Positions 1 through 11,668 are shown, counted from the stretch's first letter. The stretch: 36,207 nt of DNA from Clostridia bacterium (GCA_017472575.1 JAFUPX010000012.1:1-36207); one strand, 5' to 3'. Program-made: numbers and translations. Notes: a model not told the origin generated them from the sequence alone.

Positions 1-1409
<1,409 letters not shown>

Positions 1410-4400
1410 TTAAATTTCATCGTTTTCTTCGGTATCTCCGAAGTATTCTTCATTTGCTTCTTCGGCGATTTTTTCGCCGTTTTCGTCTTCAAGACCGAAA
1501 CCGTTGAGACTGTCAACAACTGTTTCGTTCTCGAAATCCTCCGGAATTACCGGAGCGCCGAGACCGATATCATCATCGTCGTCAAAGGTCTGCTTTAAGT
1601 CTATTTCCTCGTTATACTTATCAAGAACCTTAACATCAAGTCCTAAGGACTGAAGTTCCTTAATAAGAACCTTGAAGGATTCGGGAACACCGGGTTTCGG
1701 AATATTCTGTCCCTTAACGATAGACTCATACGCCTTAACACGGCCTACAACATCGTCCGACTTAACAGTAAGGATTTCCTGAAGTGTATAAGCGGCACCG
1801 TAAGCCTCAAGAGCCCAAACCTCCATTTCTCCGAAACGCTGACCGCCGAACTGGGCTTTACCGCCGAGCGGCTGCTGAGTAACGAGAGAATAAGGTCCGG
1901 TTGAACGGGCATGAATCTTATCATCAACAAGGTGATGGAGCTTGAGATAATACATATAACCAACGGTTACAAGATTATCAAAGGGTTCTCCTGTACGACC
2001 GTCATAAAGCTGAGTCTTTGCGTCGCTTGTAAGCGGAATACGGGAGAAATCAAGCTTAGCGCTGTTTTTATATTCGTAATTATCAGCCTTGGTAGCTTCC
2101 TCTGCAAGAGCGAAGCACTGTCTGATATCATCCTCGTGCGCACCGTCAAAAACAGGGGTGCATATATTCCAGCCGAGAGCCTTTGCGGCATAACCTAAGT
2201 GAACCTCGAGTACCTGTCCGATATTCATACGCGAAGGAACGCCGAGCGGATTAAGAACGATATCAAGAGGGGTACCGTCCGGCAGGAAGGGCATATCCTC
2301 GCTGGGTAAAATACGGGAAACAACACCCTTGTTACCGTGGCGACCTGCCATTTTGTCTCCTACTGAAATCTTACGCTTCTGCGCAATATAGCAGCGGACA
2401 ACAACATTAACTCCGGGGCTTAATTCCGAAGAATTTTCTCTTGTAAATACCTTAACATCAACAATGGTTCCGTACTCACCGTGGGGAACGCGAAGAGATG
2501 TGTCACGAACCTCTCTTGCCTTTTCACCGAAGATAGCGCGGAGGAGTCTTTCCTCAGCTGTAAGCTCGGTTTCGCCCTTGGGTGTTACCTTACCTACAAG
2601 TATATCTCCGGCGGAAACCTCAGCACCGATACGGATAATTCCGCGCTCGTCAAGGTCTTTAAGAGCATCTTCTCCTACATTAGGAATATCTCTTGTTATT
2701 TCCTCGGGTCCAAGCTTTGTATCGCGCGACTCAAGCTCATACTCCTCTATATGGATAGATGTATAAACATCATCCCTTACAAGGCGCTCATTGATAAGAA
2801 CCGCGTCCTCATAGTTATAACCTTCCCAGGTCATAAAGCCGATGAGAGCGTTTCTTCCGAGAGAAATTTCTCCGTTGCTTGTTGCCGGACCGTCAGCAAT
2901 AACCTCATTTTCTTTAATTTTCTGACCTACCTCAACAATAGGTCTCTGATTTATACATGTTCCGTGGTTGGAACGAATAAACTTAATAAGCTTATATTCA
3001 TCGATTTCGCCGTTTTTAGCGCGAACCTTAATATAATTGGCACTTACATAGGTAACCGTTCCGGCACGCTTTGCAAGAACGATAACGCCCGAGTCAACAG
3101 CTGCCTTGTACTCCATACCGGTTGCAACAACAGGGTTTTCAGGCTTAAGAAGCGGCACAGCCTGCTTCTGCATGTTTGATCCCATCAAGGCTCGGTTTGT
3201 ATCGTCGTTCTCAAGGAATGGAATCATAGCGGTTGCTACAGAAACAACCATCTTGGGCGATACGTCCATAAAGTCGGCTTTAGAGGATTCAACCTCCTGG
3301 AAGCCGTCACGGTAACGGGCATTAACCTTCTTGTTAGCAAAGTAACCCTTATCGTCCAGCGGTTCATTTGCCTGAGCAACAACAAACTCGTCCTCCTCGT
3401 CAGCAGTCATATAAACTACCTCGTCAAGAACTCTTCCGGTTTCAGGGTCAACCTTGCGGAAAGGAGCCTCAATAAATCCGTACTTATTAATTTTTGCAAA
3501 GGTTGCAAGATAGGAAATAAGACCGATGTTGGGTCCTTCAGGAGTCTCTATCGGGCACATACGTCCGTAATGCGTATAGTGAACGTCACGAACCTCGAAA
3601 GAAGCACGGTCACGAGAAAGTCCTCCTGGGCCGAGCGCTGAGAGACGGCGCTTATGGGTAAGCTCCGAGAGGGGGTTTGTCTGATCCATAAACTGAGAAA
3701 GAGGTGAAGAACCGAAAAATTCCTTTATAGCCGCAACAACAGGGCGGATATTAATAAGAGACTGAGGAGTGATATTATCAGGATCCTGAGCCTGCAATGT
3801 CATCTTCTCACGGACAACTCTTTCCATTCGGGAAAGACCGATTCTGAACTGATTCTGCAAAAGCTCTCCTACAGAACGGATACGGCGGTTTCCTAAATGG
3901 TCGATATCGTCAATCGTCCCTACTTCCTTAGGAAGACCGAGCATATAGCTTATGCTGGCATAGATATCATCAACGGTTATATGCTTAGGAATAAGCTCGT
4001 CTGCACGCTCTAAAATAGCATTTCTTATATCTTCCTTTGTCTCATTATTTTCGAGAATATCATTTATAACCGCAAAGGAAACCTTTTCATTAATACCAAG
4101 GCTGTCCAGCTCGGCAAGCTCCTCGTCAGAGAATGAAACAAAGTCCTTAATGTCAACCATACCGTTGGAAAGAATCTTTACCTCGGTAACATTGCCCTCA
4201 AAGTCCATTACATTTATATATGCCGACATTACACCCTTTTTCTCAATAAGAGCGGCAAGCTCCTTGGTAACGGAGGTTTCAGCATCGGCAATTATTTCGC
4301 CAGTTGCAGGGTCTACAACAGGGCGGGACAAAACATGACCCTTGATTCTCGCACCGATAGCGAGCTTCTTATTATACTTGTAACGACCTACTCTGGAGAG

Positions 4401-5213
4401 GTCATAACGGTGAGCATCAAAGAAAAGCTGCTCAACATAAGATTTTGCACCGTCAATAGTAACAGGCTCGCTTGGACGCAGTTTTTTGTAAACCTCAACA
4501 AGAGCGTCCTCAACAGTTTTTGTTTCGTCACTCTCAAGAGTTGCGGCAAGACGCTCGTCATCCCCGAAAACTTCTCTTATCTGCTCATTGGTACCAAGAC
4601 CTAAAGCACGGATAAGTATAGTAAGGGGCAGCTTTCTGTTTTTATCTATACGAACATAAAGAACATCGTTTGCCGATGTTTCATATTCAAGCCACGCACC
4701 GCGGTTAGGTATAATTGTGGAGGAAAATAACTTCTTTCCGGTTTTTTCATCCGCCTTCTCTGCGAAATATACTCCGGGAGAACGGACAAGCTGAGAAACA
4801 ATAGCACGCTCGGCTCCGTTTATTACGAAGGTTCCTGATTCGGTCATCAGCGGGAAATCTCCCATAGAAACTTCGCTTTCTTTTATTTCCCCTGTTTCAT
4901 TATTTATGAGACGGGCAGTAACGCGAAGTGGAGCCGCGTAGGTAGTGTCACGCGATTTACATTCGGTAACATCATATTTAGGTTGTTCATCAAGACGGTA
5001 GCCGGTAAAGCTTAATTCAAGGTTGCCGCTGTAATCGGTTATAGGCGCCATATCCCTGAAAACTTCTTTAAGGCCCTCCTCAACAAACCATTTGTATGAA
5101 TCCTTTTGAATTTCAATAAGGTTAGGCATATCGATGACTTCATTGATTTTAGAAAAGGTCATACGAGTGTTTTTACCTAATTGGACAGGTTTCACCATTG
5201 AAGTTGACTCCAT
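1410..5213 (-). CDS. rpoB: DNA-directed RNA polymerase subunit beta
   Basis: Full-length beta subunit of 1267 residues. Family landmarks are easy to see: the rifampicin-pocket region ([18 protein letters not shown] and [14 protein letters not shown]), [34 protein letters not shown], and the C-terminal [21 protein letters not shown]. The C terminus carries an acidic tail (DDDDD, many E) of about 55 residues, common in Clostridia. The first ATG (5213) has GGAGGAG 13 bases upstream, a little far. ATG 5198 (MVKPVQLG) is an alternative with a weaker GGAG inside codons 1-2. A sigma-A promoter lies about 180 bases upstream. Unusually, no ribosomal protein gene (rplL) precedes it; the neighbour is a phosphopantetheinyl transferase. 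RpoC follows after 12 bases. Confidence 0.98.
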   Translation of the reverse strand: MESTSMVKPVQLGKNTRMTFSKINEVIDMPNLIEIQKDSYKWFVEEGLKEVFRDMAPITDYSGNLELSFTGYRLDEQPKYDVTECKSRDTTYAAPLRVTARLINNETGEIKESEVSMGDFPLMTESGTFVINGAERAIVSQLVRSPGVYFAEKADEKTGKKLFSSTIIPNRGAWLEYETSANDVLYVRIDKNRKLPLTILIRALGLGTNEQIREVFGDDERLAATLESDETKTVEDALVEVYKKLRPSEPVTIDGAKSYVEQLFFDAHRYDLSRVGRYKYNKKLAIGARIKGHVLSRPVVDPATGEIIADAETSVTKELAALIEKKGVMSAYINVMDFEGNVTEVKILSNGMVDIKDFVSFSDEELAELDSLGINEKVSFAVINDILENNETKEDIRNAILERADELIPKHITVDDIYASISYMLGLPKEVGTIDDIDHLGNRRIRSVGELLQNQFRIGLSRMERVVREKMTLQAQDPDNITPQSLINIRPVVAAIKEFFGSSPLSQFMDQTNPLSELTHKRRLSALGPGGLSRDRASFEVRDVHYTHYGRMCPIETPEGPNIGLISYLATFAKINKYGFIEAPFRKVDPETGRVLDEVVYMTADEEDEFVVAQANEPLDDKGYFANKKVNARYRDGFQEVESSKADFMDVSPKMVVSVATAMIPFLENDDTNRALMGSNMQKQAVPLLKPENPVVATGMEYKAAVDSGVIVLAKRAGTVTYVSANYIKVRAKNGEIDEYKLIKFIRSNHGTCINQRPIVEVGQKIKENEVIADGPATSNGEISLGRNALIGFMTWEGYNYEDAVLINERLVRDDVYTSIHIEEYELESRDTKLGPEEITRDIPNVGEDALKDLDERGIIRIGAEVSAGDILVGKVTPKGETELTAEERLLRAIFGEKAREVRDTSLRVPHGEYGTIVDVKVFTRENSSELSPGVNVVVRCYIAQKRKISVGDKMAGRHGNKGVVSRILPSEDMPFLPDGTPLDIVLNPLGVPSRMNIGQVLEVHLGYAAKALGWNICTPVFDGAHEDDIRQCFALAEEATKADNYEYKNSAKLDFSRIPLTSDAKTQLYDGRTGEPFDNLVTVGYMYYLKLHHLVDDKIHARSTGPYSLVTQQPLGGKAQFGGQRFGEMEVWALEAYGAAYTLQEILTVKSDDVVGRVKAYESIVKGQNIPKPGVPESFKVLIKELQSLGLDVKVLDKYNEEIDLKQTFDDDDDIGLGAPVIPEDFENETVVDSLNGFGLEDENGEKIAEEANEEYFGDTEENDEI

Positions 5214-5398
5214 AGGTTTATAATCACTCCTCCATATATTTTACGGCTTTTAACACCGCAAGAAAAACTGTTTGATACGGGAAATGCATATTCCGTCTCT
5301 TGCCTTTATCCCTCTTTATTCAACACTTTTCGAGGTTAAATCAAAAGGCTTTCCGGCAAAATAGGCGCACAATCCCCCATCATCATTAGTAATTTATT
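5214..5398 (-). other. Untranslated leader of rpoB
   Basis: If the promoter at 5399-5427 is used, the rpoB mRNA has a leader of about 180 bases. I see the GGAGGAG ribosome site at its end but no coding sequence, no terminator-like hairpin with a T run and no riboswitch that I recognise. Whether it is regulatory is open. Confidence 0.5.
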
Positions 5399-5427
5399 AT
5401 TATATAGGCAAATTCCGTATTAGTCAA
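5399..5427 (-). promoter_or_regulatory. Sigma-A promoter for rpoBC
   Basis: On the minus strand TTGACT (5422-5427) and a perfect TATAAT (5399-5404) are separated by exactly 17 bases. It sits between the terminator of the upstream gene and rpoB, so rpoBC can be transcribed independently of the murC-to-sfp run. Confidence 0.85.
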
Positions 5428-5449
5428 CCCCTAATTTTGAAATTTTTTA

Positions 5450-5485
5450 CAAAAAAATTCAGACTCGCAAAAAATTACGAGTCTG
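5450..5485 (-). terminator. Intrinsic terminator after the phosphopantetheinyl transferase gene
   Basis: On the minus strand an 8-bp stem CAGACTCG / CGAGTCTG with a 10-base loop is followed by AATTTTTTTG. The left arm encodes the last codons of the gene and the stop codon lies in the loop. It separates the upstream operon from the rpoB promoter. Confidence 0.8.
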
Positions 5486-6032
5486 ATATCTTTTCGCATA
5501 AGGTTATGATGTACCCATCGGAACACTCTATTTTAAAGCTGTAGCTGTTATAATTTTTTAAAGGTTTTCCGTTTTCTCCAACAAAGCAAATATCTTTAAG
5601 CTTTAACCAACTGCAATCCTCCGCCTTTTTATAAGCCTCTTTCATTGTCCAGATTATTAAAAAGTTCAAATCGGCATTATCACCGCTGTTCACATACTGA
5701 CTTTCGCTTTCTGTAAAGAAATAGTATTTTTTTCTTTTTTCTATTTCGCGAAGCCTTTCTGCATCTATTCCCGTTTGCTTTTCCGAAATACAGCAAACCG
5801 CCAATTCTCCCGAATGAGCAATACTTATAAAACAGTCCGGCATAACGGGCTTTCCGGTTTCAAGGAAAGAAATATTATTTATATCCTTTCCGTTTTCTTT
5901 CAGCGCATCTCTCAAAAGTAAATATGCCGCCGCACTTTGAATATGGTTTTTTTTGCTGTTTATCCTTTTTTTACAACATTCCGGTAAAATGCTGTAATCC
6001 TCCTGCAAAATACATCTTTTATATATTTTCAT
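5475..6032 (-). CDS. Sfp-type 4'-phosphopantetheinyl transferase
   Basis: The family transfers the phosphopantetheine arm of CoA to a serine of an acyl or peptidyl carrier protein. The 185-residue protein has the family motifs: FISIAHSG (68-75, the usual SISHS), the magnesium-binding GIDAE (88-92, usually GIDIE) and WTMKEAYKK (128-136, the W-KEA-K signature). It is shorter than Bacillus Sfp (about 224) but within the range of compact clostridial members. The ATG overlaps the stop of the preceding lipoprotein gene as TAATG, so translation is probably coupled. No polyketide or peptide synthetase genes are in this window, so its carrier protein is unknown; it may serve the fatty acid ACP if acpS is absent. 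Confidence 0.85.
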   Translation of the reverse strand: MKIYKRCILQEDYSILPECCKKRINSKKNHIQSAAAYLLLRDALKENGKDINNISFLETGKPVMPDCFISIAHSGELAVCCISEKQTGIDAERLREIEKRKKYYFFTESESQYVNSGDNADLNFLIIWTMKEAYKKAEDCSWLKLKDICFVGENGKPLKNYNSYSFKIECSDGYIITLCEKISDS

Positions 6033-7060
6033 TATTTTATTTTTGCGTTATCTGCAAGGAAATCCAAAACCTTATCGTTAACCGCAGTATATTCAAAGGT
6101 AAATTCGCCGTAGGCTTCCTTTAACTGCTCGGCTGTTACATCAGGGTTATTTTTCTGTATTTCCTCAAGTGCTTCCTCAAGCTCATCATTCACATCCTCC
6201 GAGGTAACCTTCATTCCCTCTTTATCAAGAATGGCATAAATAAGCATCTGGCTGTCCAAAAAAGGCTTAACCTGATTTGTAACCATTTCTTCTTTAAACT
6301 GAGCCTCAGTATAATTTATCTGAGTAAGGTATTCATCAAAGCCTATTCCGTAATTATTATAGACCTGAGTTTCATAGCTGCTTTTTATATTAGTGTAAAT
6401 GGTGTTTATATCATCTTTAGGGTAATCCTTGATTTCCGAGTTAGCAGAAACAGCATCCATTATATAGTTTTCTATTGCTTTTTCCTTAACCTCCTCCTCA
6501 TAATCCTTTAAAGAATCATAGCCAAGCTGAGAATAATAATTCTTTGGCTCCATACCGTCTGAGGTGGTGACATAGTTGACCGTTACGGTAAAAACAACAG
6601 CCTGACCTGCAAGGTCGGCGGACTGATAGCTTTCAGGGAATGTCAAATTAAGGTCAACAGTATCTCCGATATTAACTCCTATAAGTCCCTCTTCAAAGCC
6701 GTCGATAAATGTATTTGAGCCAATTTTAAGGTCATAGTTATCAGCAGTTCCGCCCTCAAAGGCAACGCCGTCCTTTTTGCCGATATAGTTTATATTGGCG
6801 GTATCGCCCTCGGCAACTGTTCCCTCGGTCTTCTTCACATAAAAATTGTTATTTTCTATATCTGAGGAAATCACATCGTTATAAAACTCTTTAAAGGTAT
6901 CGGACGAGGTATCGACCGGAATACCCTCATAATCTCCGAGCTTTACATATTTTGAAAGCTTAACATTAAAAAGCTGTCTTTTTGCGGGGAGCTTTTCACA
7001 GCCCGCAAAGATTGACAGTACAATACAAATAGAAATTACTGCATAAATAAATTTTTTCAT
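6032..7060 (-). CDS. Trigger-factor-like FKBP-type peptidyl-prolyl isomerase lipoprotein
   Basis: 342 residues. The N terminus is a lipoprotein signal (MKK, hydrophobic stretch, FAGC with the lipidated Cys at 21), so it should be anchored outside the membrane. Residues about 80-165 form an FKBP domain (AEGDTANINYIGKKDG, GFEEGLIGVNIGDTVDLNLT, FPESY), followed by a helical segment resembling the C-terminal arm of trigger factor (NYTEAQFKEEM and KVTSEDVNDELEE). The likely role is folding of secreted proteins, a job comparable to PrsA; that is inference from domain order and lipobox. Its GGAG ribosome site lies in the last codons of prfB, three bases away, and its stop overlaps the next start. 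Confidence 0.8.
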   Translation of the reverse strand: MKKFIYAVISICIVLSIFAGCEKLPAKRQLFNVKLSKYVKLGDYEGIPVDTSSDTFKEFYNDVISSDIENNNFYVKKTEGTVAEGDTANINYIGKKDGVAFEGGTADNYDLKIGSNTFIDGFEEGLIGVNIGDTVDLNLTFPESYQSADLAGQAVVFTVTVNYVTTSDGMEPKNYYSQLGYDSLKDYEEEVKEKAIENYIMDAVSANSEIKDYPKDDINTIYTNIKSSYETQVYNNYGIGFDEYLTQINYTEAQFKEEMVTNQVKPFLDSQMLIYAILDKEGMKVTSEDVNDELEEALEEIQKNNPDVTAEQLKEAYGEFTFEYTAVNDKVLDFLADNAKIK

Positions 7061-7063
7061 TTT

Positions 7064-8188
7064 TTACTCTCCGTTTTCAAGCTCGCCCTTGGAGGACGCT
7101 TTTAAGTATGCGTTAATAAAACCGTCAAGGTCGCCGTCCATAACAGCGTTGATGTTTCCCGACTCAGCACCTGTGCGATGGTCTTTAGCAAGTGTATAGG
7201 GCATAAATACATAAGAGCGAATCTGAGAACCCCATGCAATTTCCTTTTGAACGCCCTTTATATCCTCTATCTTCTCAAGATGCTCTCTTTCTTTAATTTC
7301 AAGGAGCTTTGATTTAAGCATCTTCATTGCCTGCTCCCTGTTCTGAAACTGGCTTCTCTCGTTCTGACAGGCAACGACAATTCCCGTCGGAATATGGGTA
7401 AGGCGGACTGCCGAGGAGGTTTTATTAATGTGCTGACCTCCCGCTCCTGAAGAACGGAAAACATCCATCTTAACATCCTCTTCTCTTATTTCTATATCGG
7501 CATCATCCGTAATTTCCGGCATAACCTCTAACGATGCAAAGGAGGTATGTCTTCTGCCCGAAGCATCAAAAGGAGAAACACGAACTAATCTGTGAACTCC
7601 CGATTCACCTCTTAAATAGCCGTAAGCGTTTTCGCCTTCAACCAACATTGTTGCACTTTTTAAGCCCGCCTCGTCGCCGTCAAGAAAGTCAAGCACCTTT
7701 ACCTTAAAACCGTGGCGCTCGGTCCAGCGAGTGTACATACGAACAAGCATCTGCACCCAGTCCATAGCCTCGGTTCCTCCTGCTCCTGCGTGGAAAGTAA
7801 GAAGTGCGTTATTTTTATCATATTCGCCTGTGAGGAGAGTCTGGAGCCTTAAAGAGGCTATATTGCTTTCAAATTCATCAATCGAAGCTGTTATTTCATC
7901 AACTAAAGATAAATCCTCTTCCTCGTCCCCCATTTCTATGAGCACAAGCAAATCCTCAAAGGAGGAACAAAGATTATCGTAGGCTTCAACAGTATTTTTC
8001 AGCTTGCCGGTTCTCTGGAGGATTTTTTGCGAGTTCTCCAAATCATCCCAAAATCCTTCTGCCGCCGCCTTTGCCTCAAGCTCTTCTATCTCCGCTTTAA
8101 GGGCAGTATAACTGAGAGCGTCCTTTAAATCGGACAGCTCTTCACGGTTTCCCTCAAGTCTTAGTTTTAACTGCTCAAATTCAAGCAT
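7064..8188 (-). CDS. prfB: Peptide chain release factor 2
   Basis: RF2 recognises UGA and UAA stop codons and triggers peptide release. At 374 residues it is full length. The specificity motif SPF is at 205-207 and the catalytic GGQ at 250-252, the same numbering as E. coli RF2. The start ATG has GGAGG six bases upstream. In many bacteria the gene contains an in-frame UGA near codon 25 that RF2 itself controls by frameshifting. Here that region reads straight through (KDALSYTALKAEIEEL) with no stop and no CUUUGA slip site, so the autoregulatory frameshift is absent. It lies 12 bases after prmA. Confidence 0.97.
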   Translation of the reverse strand: MLEFEQLKLRLEGNREELSDLKDALSYTALKAEIEELEAKAAAEGFWDDLENSQKILQRTGKLKNTVEAYDNLCSSFEDLLVLIEMGDEEEDLSLVDEITASIDEFESNIASLRLQTLLTGEYDKNNALLTFHAGAGGTEAMDWVQMLVRMYTRWTERHGFKVKVLDFLDGDEAGLKSATMLVEGENAYGYLRGESGVHRLVRVSPFDASGRRHTSFASLEVMPEITDDADIEIREEDVKMDVFRSSGAGGQHINKTSSAVRLTHIPTGIVVACQNERSQFQNREQAMKMLKSKLLEIKEREHLEKIEDIKGVQKEIAWGSQIRSYVFMPYTLAKDHRTGAESGNINAVMDGDLDGFINAYLKASSKGELENGE

Positions 8189-8200
8189 ACATTTCCTCCG

Positions 8201-9121
8201 TTAAATCTTTTTAAATGTGTACGCGCACCAATTATCCCTTGTGCATTCTTCGGTTAGTTTAAAGCCGCATTTCTCTGCCGCTTTTAAAACATCATTTGCC
8301 CTGATATCAATTATACCGGAGGTTATGAATATTGCATCCTCCGCCATATAGTCTGCTACATTTTCAAATAACCGTATTATAACATCGGCAACTATGTTTG
8401 CGCAAACAATATTATATTTCCCCTGGACCTTTTCTGCAAGGTCACCTACAATAAATTCAGAATTTTCTTCTACATTATTTATTTCTGCATTTTCCTTAGC
8501 TGTTTTAACCGATTGCGCATCTATATCTACTCCGACTGCCCTTTCACATCCGAGCAACACCGAAGCTATGGCAAGTATACCGCTTCCGCACCCGATATCA
8601 AGCATTGCTTTGCCGCTTGCCGAATGTTTTTCAAGCAGTTCTAGACAAAGTGAGGTAGTAGCATGGGTGCCTGTTCCAAATGCGGCACCGGGGTCTATGT
8701 GAAGCAGAGTTCTGTTATTAACATTATCATACTTTTCCCAGCTTGGAACAATCGTAAGCTTTTCTCCTATTTCGGAAGCTTTAAAATATTTTTTCCAGTT
8801 TTCGTTCCAATCCTTATCGTCAACCCCAACTGCACCGCATTCGAATTCTATATTCTCTGCCCTGAGTCTTTCTTTTAAGAATTCAAGAGCCTCTGCCGCG
8901 TTATCACATTCGGAAATATAAATATGTATTATAGCCTTTTCTCTGTTTTTCTTGACAAGCTCCTCGTCAATAAGGTCAATATGGGCTATTTCAAGCGCCC
9001 CTTGCTCAAGGTCTGAATAATCCTCAATATATATTCCGTAAGGCACCGCCATATTAGCGATTGCCGAAGCAGTTTCGACATCCTTTAGTTTAACATTAAC
9101 CGTTATTTCTGTCCAGTTCAT
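8201..9121 (-). CDS. prmA: Ribosomal protein L11 methyltransferase
   Basis: PrmA methylates ribosomal protein L11 using S-adenosylmethionine. The 306-residue protein has the N-terminal L11-recognition domain (about 1-110), the linker motif DPGAAFGTGTH (143-153), the SAM-binding DIGCGSGILA (175-184) and the catalytic-loop CANIVADVI. The length is typical. The start ATG overlaps the stop of the upstream AlaX-type gene as ATGA, indicating translational coupling. Its pairing with prfB and murC makes this a translation and cell-wall housekeeping operon. Confidence 0.95.
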   Translation of the reverse strand: MNWTEITVNVKLKDVETASAIANMAVPYGIYIEDYSDLEQGALEIAHIDLIDEELVKKNREKAIIHIYISECDNAAEALEFLKERLRAENIEFECGAVGVDDKDWNENWKKYFKASEIGEKLTIVPSWEKYDNVNNRTLLHIDPGAAFGTGTHATTSLCLELLEKHSASGKAMLDIGCGSGILAIASVLLGCERAVGVDIDAQSVKTAKENAEINNVEENSEFIVGDLAEKVQGKYNIVCANIVADVIIRLFENVADYMAEDAIFITSGIIDIRANDVLKAAEKCGFKLTEECTRDNWCAYTFKKI

Positions 9122-10272
9122 AATTCACTCCTGTTAAAAAATTCTGTTATTTCTTCCTTTGTATTAAGTACGGTTCCCTGAACCATTCCGTTTCTTCCTC
9201 CGCCTCGGATATTAAGACTTTGCTTCATTTTTCCAAAAAATGAAGCAAGTGTGTCCTCTTTTGAGCAAATCGCAAAGCCGTATCCGTTTGTCTGCGCAGA
9301 GAAAACCGCTCGTATTCCGCCAAAGGACTTATAAAGCCCGTCCGCATAGAGCTGAAGCTCCTTTATATCAAGCTCTTCTTCAAAAAGTGCCGTTATTTCA
9401 CTTTCTGGCTTAAATGCAGATATTTTGGCACCTATAAATGCTTTTTTTAGCTCGCTTATTTTGTGCTTAAGAGCGGAAGCTTCTCTTTGCAACCGTTCTA
9501 CAGCATCAAAAGACTCAGACTGCTTTGCACAAAGCAATTCCGATATCCTATATACATTGCTGTATTTTTCGTTATAGTCGGCAAGAGCGTCCTTGCCGCA
9601 TTTTATATATACCCTTATTCCGCCCCGCATTTTATAAAAATCGAGAATTTTTATAATTCCGATTTCAGCCGCAGTTTTAACATGCGGCGCACAGCAAGCA
9701 CAGGCATCATAGTCGGGTATTGTTACTATACGCACATTATCCTGTAAGTCAAGCTTACTTCTGTATTCCATACATTTAAGCCTGTCCTTTTCAGGGTATT
9801 CTGCAATAAAAGGCACATTTTTGTATATTGCCTCGTTAGCCAAAGCCTCGATTTTAAGCAGCTGTTCTCTTGTAAGGAACCCGTTAAAATCAAGAGTTAC
9901 CTCGGTTTGTCCTAAATGAAAGCCGACATTTTCAAGACCGTATAAAGAATGAGCAATTCCCGAAATTATATGCTCTCCCGAATGGTTCTGCATATGGCGA
10001 AAACGGCGCTCCCAGTCTATTTCTCCCTGAACCTGTTCACCGTCATTGAATAACACTTCTGTATAGTGCCTGATTCCCCCATTCGTTTCCTGAACATCAA
10101 GAACGGGCATACCGTTAATAGTACCCTTATCGCTTCCCTGACCTCCGCCCTCAGGAAAAAAGGCAGTTTTATCAAGAATTACGTATTTTCCCTTTTCATC
10201 CTCTCCGCTTTTTAAAACAACAGCGGAAAACTCTTTTATATGAGAATCAAAATCGTATAGCTTTTCTGTCAC
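9118..10272 (-). CDS. AlaX-type alanyl-tRNA editing protein with DHHA1 domain
   Basis: AlaX proteins are free-standing homologues of the editing half of alanyl-tRNA synthetase; they hydrolyse mischarged Ser- or Gly-tRNA(Ala). In 384 residues I see FFPEGGGQGSDKG (38-50), the zinc motif HxxxH in NHSGEH (H97, H101), the second zinc pair CxxxH in CCAPH (C193, H197), a coiled stretch around 240-280, and a C-terminal DHHA1-like end with RGGGRNGMVQG. This is the long AlaX form. The start is GTG at 10272, overlapping the murC stop as GTGA, with GGAG eight bases upstream. The catalytic domain of AlaRS is missing, as expected for this family. Confidence 0.9.
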   Translation of the reverse strand: MTEKLYDFDSHIKEFSAVVLKSGEDEKGKYVILDKTAFFPEGGGQGSDKGTINGMPVLDVQETNGGIRHYTEVLFNDGEQVQGEIDWERRFRHMQNHSGEHIISGIAHSLYGLENVGFHLGQTEVTLDFNGFLTREQLLKIEALANEAIYKNVPFIAEYPEKDRLKCMEYRSKLDLQDNVRIVTIPDYDACACCAPHVKTAAEIGIIKILDFYKMRGGIRVYIKCGKDALADYNEKYSNVYRISELLCAKQSESFDAVERLQREASALKHKISELKKAFIGAKISAFKPESEITALFEEELDIKELQLYADGLYKSFGGIRAVFSAQTNGYGFAICSKEDTLASFFGKMKQSLNIRGGGRNGMVQGTVLNTKEEITEFFNRSEL

Positions 10273-11642
10273 GCCAATTTCTCCGTTACAATATGAGCCG
10301 CTTTGTAAATATCTCCGCCGCCCATAGTTATTACAAGGTCATTTTCCTTTGCGGTTTTTATAATTTCATCGGCTATGTTATCGAAGCCGTCAACCACAAC
10401 CGCATCCTTTAGTTTTTCGGCTAAATCCTCTGATTTTATGCCATAAGTATTAACCTCACGGGAGCCCATAATAGGTGTCAAAATAACCTTATCTGCTATA
10501 GATAAAGCCTTTATAAACTCGTCCTTTAAAAGGGCGGTACGTGAGAATGTAAAGGGCTGGAACACCGCTATTACTCGGTTATAATCAAGGTGCTTTGCGG
10601 CGGTTAATGTTGCCTCTATCTCGGTTGGATGATGGGCATAATCGTCGGCAAGCATAAAGCCGCCGAAATTACCTAAAAACTCAAACCGTCTGCCGGCACC
10701 GGTAAATTTCTCGATAGCGTCCTTAATACCCTCGGCGCTGACCCCCATATCATAGCATACCGCAAAAGCAGCAAGTCCGTTAAGAACATTATGATGCCCG
10801 GGAATGTGCATTTCAATATTAATTACTTTTTCTCCGTTTTTAATAACATCAAAGCTAAAACCGAATTTTCCGTTTTTAATGTTATCGGCATAGAAATCAT
10901 TTTTCTTTTCAAAGCCAAAGGTCTTAACCTCGGCATTTATACCCTCAGCCGCCTTTAAGGCAAGCTCGTCATCCCCGTTTACATAGCTGAGCTTGGTCAT
11001 AGAGAGGAACTTATGAAAGGAAAGCGTGAGATTTTCCATAGTTTTGAAATAATCGAGGTGGTCGTTATCAATATTAAGAAGAACTCCCACATCAGGTGAC
11101 ATCTGCAAAAAAGTATCTACAAATTCGCAGGATTCGCAAACAAGAGTTTGTGAGTTTCCGGTAATTCCGTTTGAATTTATAAGCGGAAGCTTGCCCCCGA
11201 TAACTGCGTTAGGCTCCATCTTGTTTAAAATTAAAATTTGTGTTATCATAGAGGTAACGGTAGTTTTACCGTGAGTTCCGCTTACACCTATAACATTATC
11301 GTAATACCTTGTAAGTGTACCGAGTAGGTGCGAGCGCTCCATTGTAGGTATACCGAGCTCTGCCGCGGCAACAAGCTCGGGATTATCCTTTGAAATAGCC
11401 GCAGAATAAACTATAAGCTCTGCGCCCTTTATATTTTCGGCGCTGTGGCCCATATAGACCTTAATTCCTAAATTTTTTATTCTCTTTAAGGGGTCGCTCT
11501 CATTATTATCAGAGCCGGTTAAATGATATCCTTTTGAATGAAGTATCTCCGCAAGAGGACACATTCCGCTTCCCCCGATACCTATCATATGGATATTTTT
11601 TACACCCTTTATAATTTTATCTTCTTGGCGCAGTTGCTTCAT
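10269..11642 (-). CDS. murC: UDP-N-acetylmuramate--L-alanine ligase
   Basis: MurC adds L-alanine to UDP-MurNAc, the first amino acid step of peptidoglycan precursor synthesis in the cytoplasm. The 457-residue length is typical. Seen: the N-terminal UDP-binding Rossmann loop HMIGIGGSGM (18-27), the ATP-binding GTHGKT (122-127), NIDNDHLDYF, and DDYAHHPTEI in the C-terminal domain. ATG 11642 has GGGAG in good position. It appears to be the first gene of the run murC, alaX, prmA, prfB, lipoprotein, sfp. Confidence 0.97.
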   Translation of the reverse strand: MKQLRQEDKIIKGVKNIHMIGIGGSGMCPLAEILHSKGYHLTGSDNNESDPLKRIKNLGIKVYMGHSAENIKGAELIVYSAAISKDNPELVAAAELGIPTMERSHLLGTLTRYYDNVIGVSGTHGKTTVTSMITQILILNKMEPNAVIGGKLPLINSNGITGNSQTLVCESCEFVDTFLQMSPDVGVLLNIDNDHLDYFKTMENLTLSFHKFLSMTKLSYVNGDDELALKAAEGINAEVKTFGFEKKNDFYADNIKNGKFGFSFDVIKNGEKVINIEMHIPGHHNVLNGLAAFAVCYDMGVSAEGIKDAIEKFTGAGRRFEFLGNFGGFMLADDYAHHPTEIEATLTAAKHLDYNRVIAVFQPFTFSRTALLKDEFIKALSIADKVILTPIMGSREVNTYGIKSEDLAEKLKDAVVVDGFDNIADEIIKTAKENDLVITMGGGDIYKAAHIVTEKLA

Positions 11643-11668
11643 AAATCCACTCCCTTATCTTACTTTTT

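Noticed and set aside
2481..3179. 232-codon open frame on the plus strand
   Set aside because: It lies wholly inside rpoB in antisense, has no ribosome site and no protein-like motifs.
5214..5398. Riboswitch or ribosomal-protein leader in the rpoB leader
   Set aside because: I see no conserved aptamer motif, no terminator/antiterminator pair and no leader ORF.
8100..8130. Programmed frameshift site in prfB
   Set aside because: No in-frame TGA or CTTTGA slip sequence is found; the gene is one uninterrupted frame.
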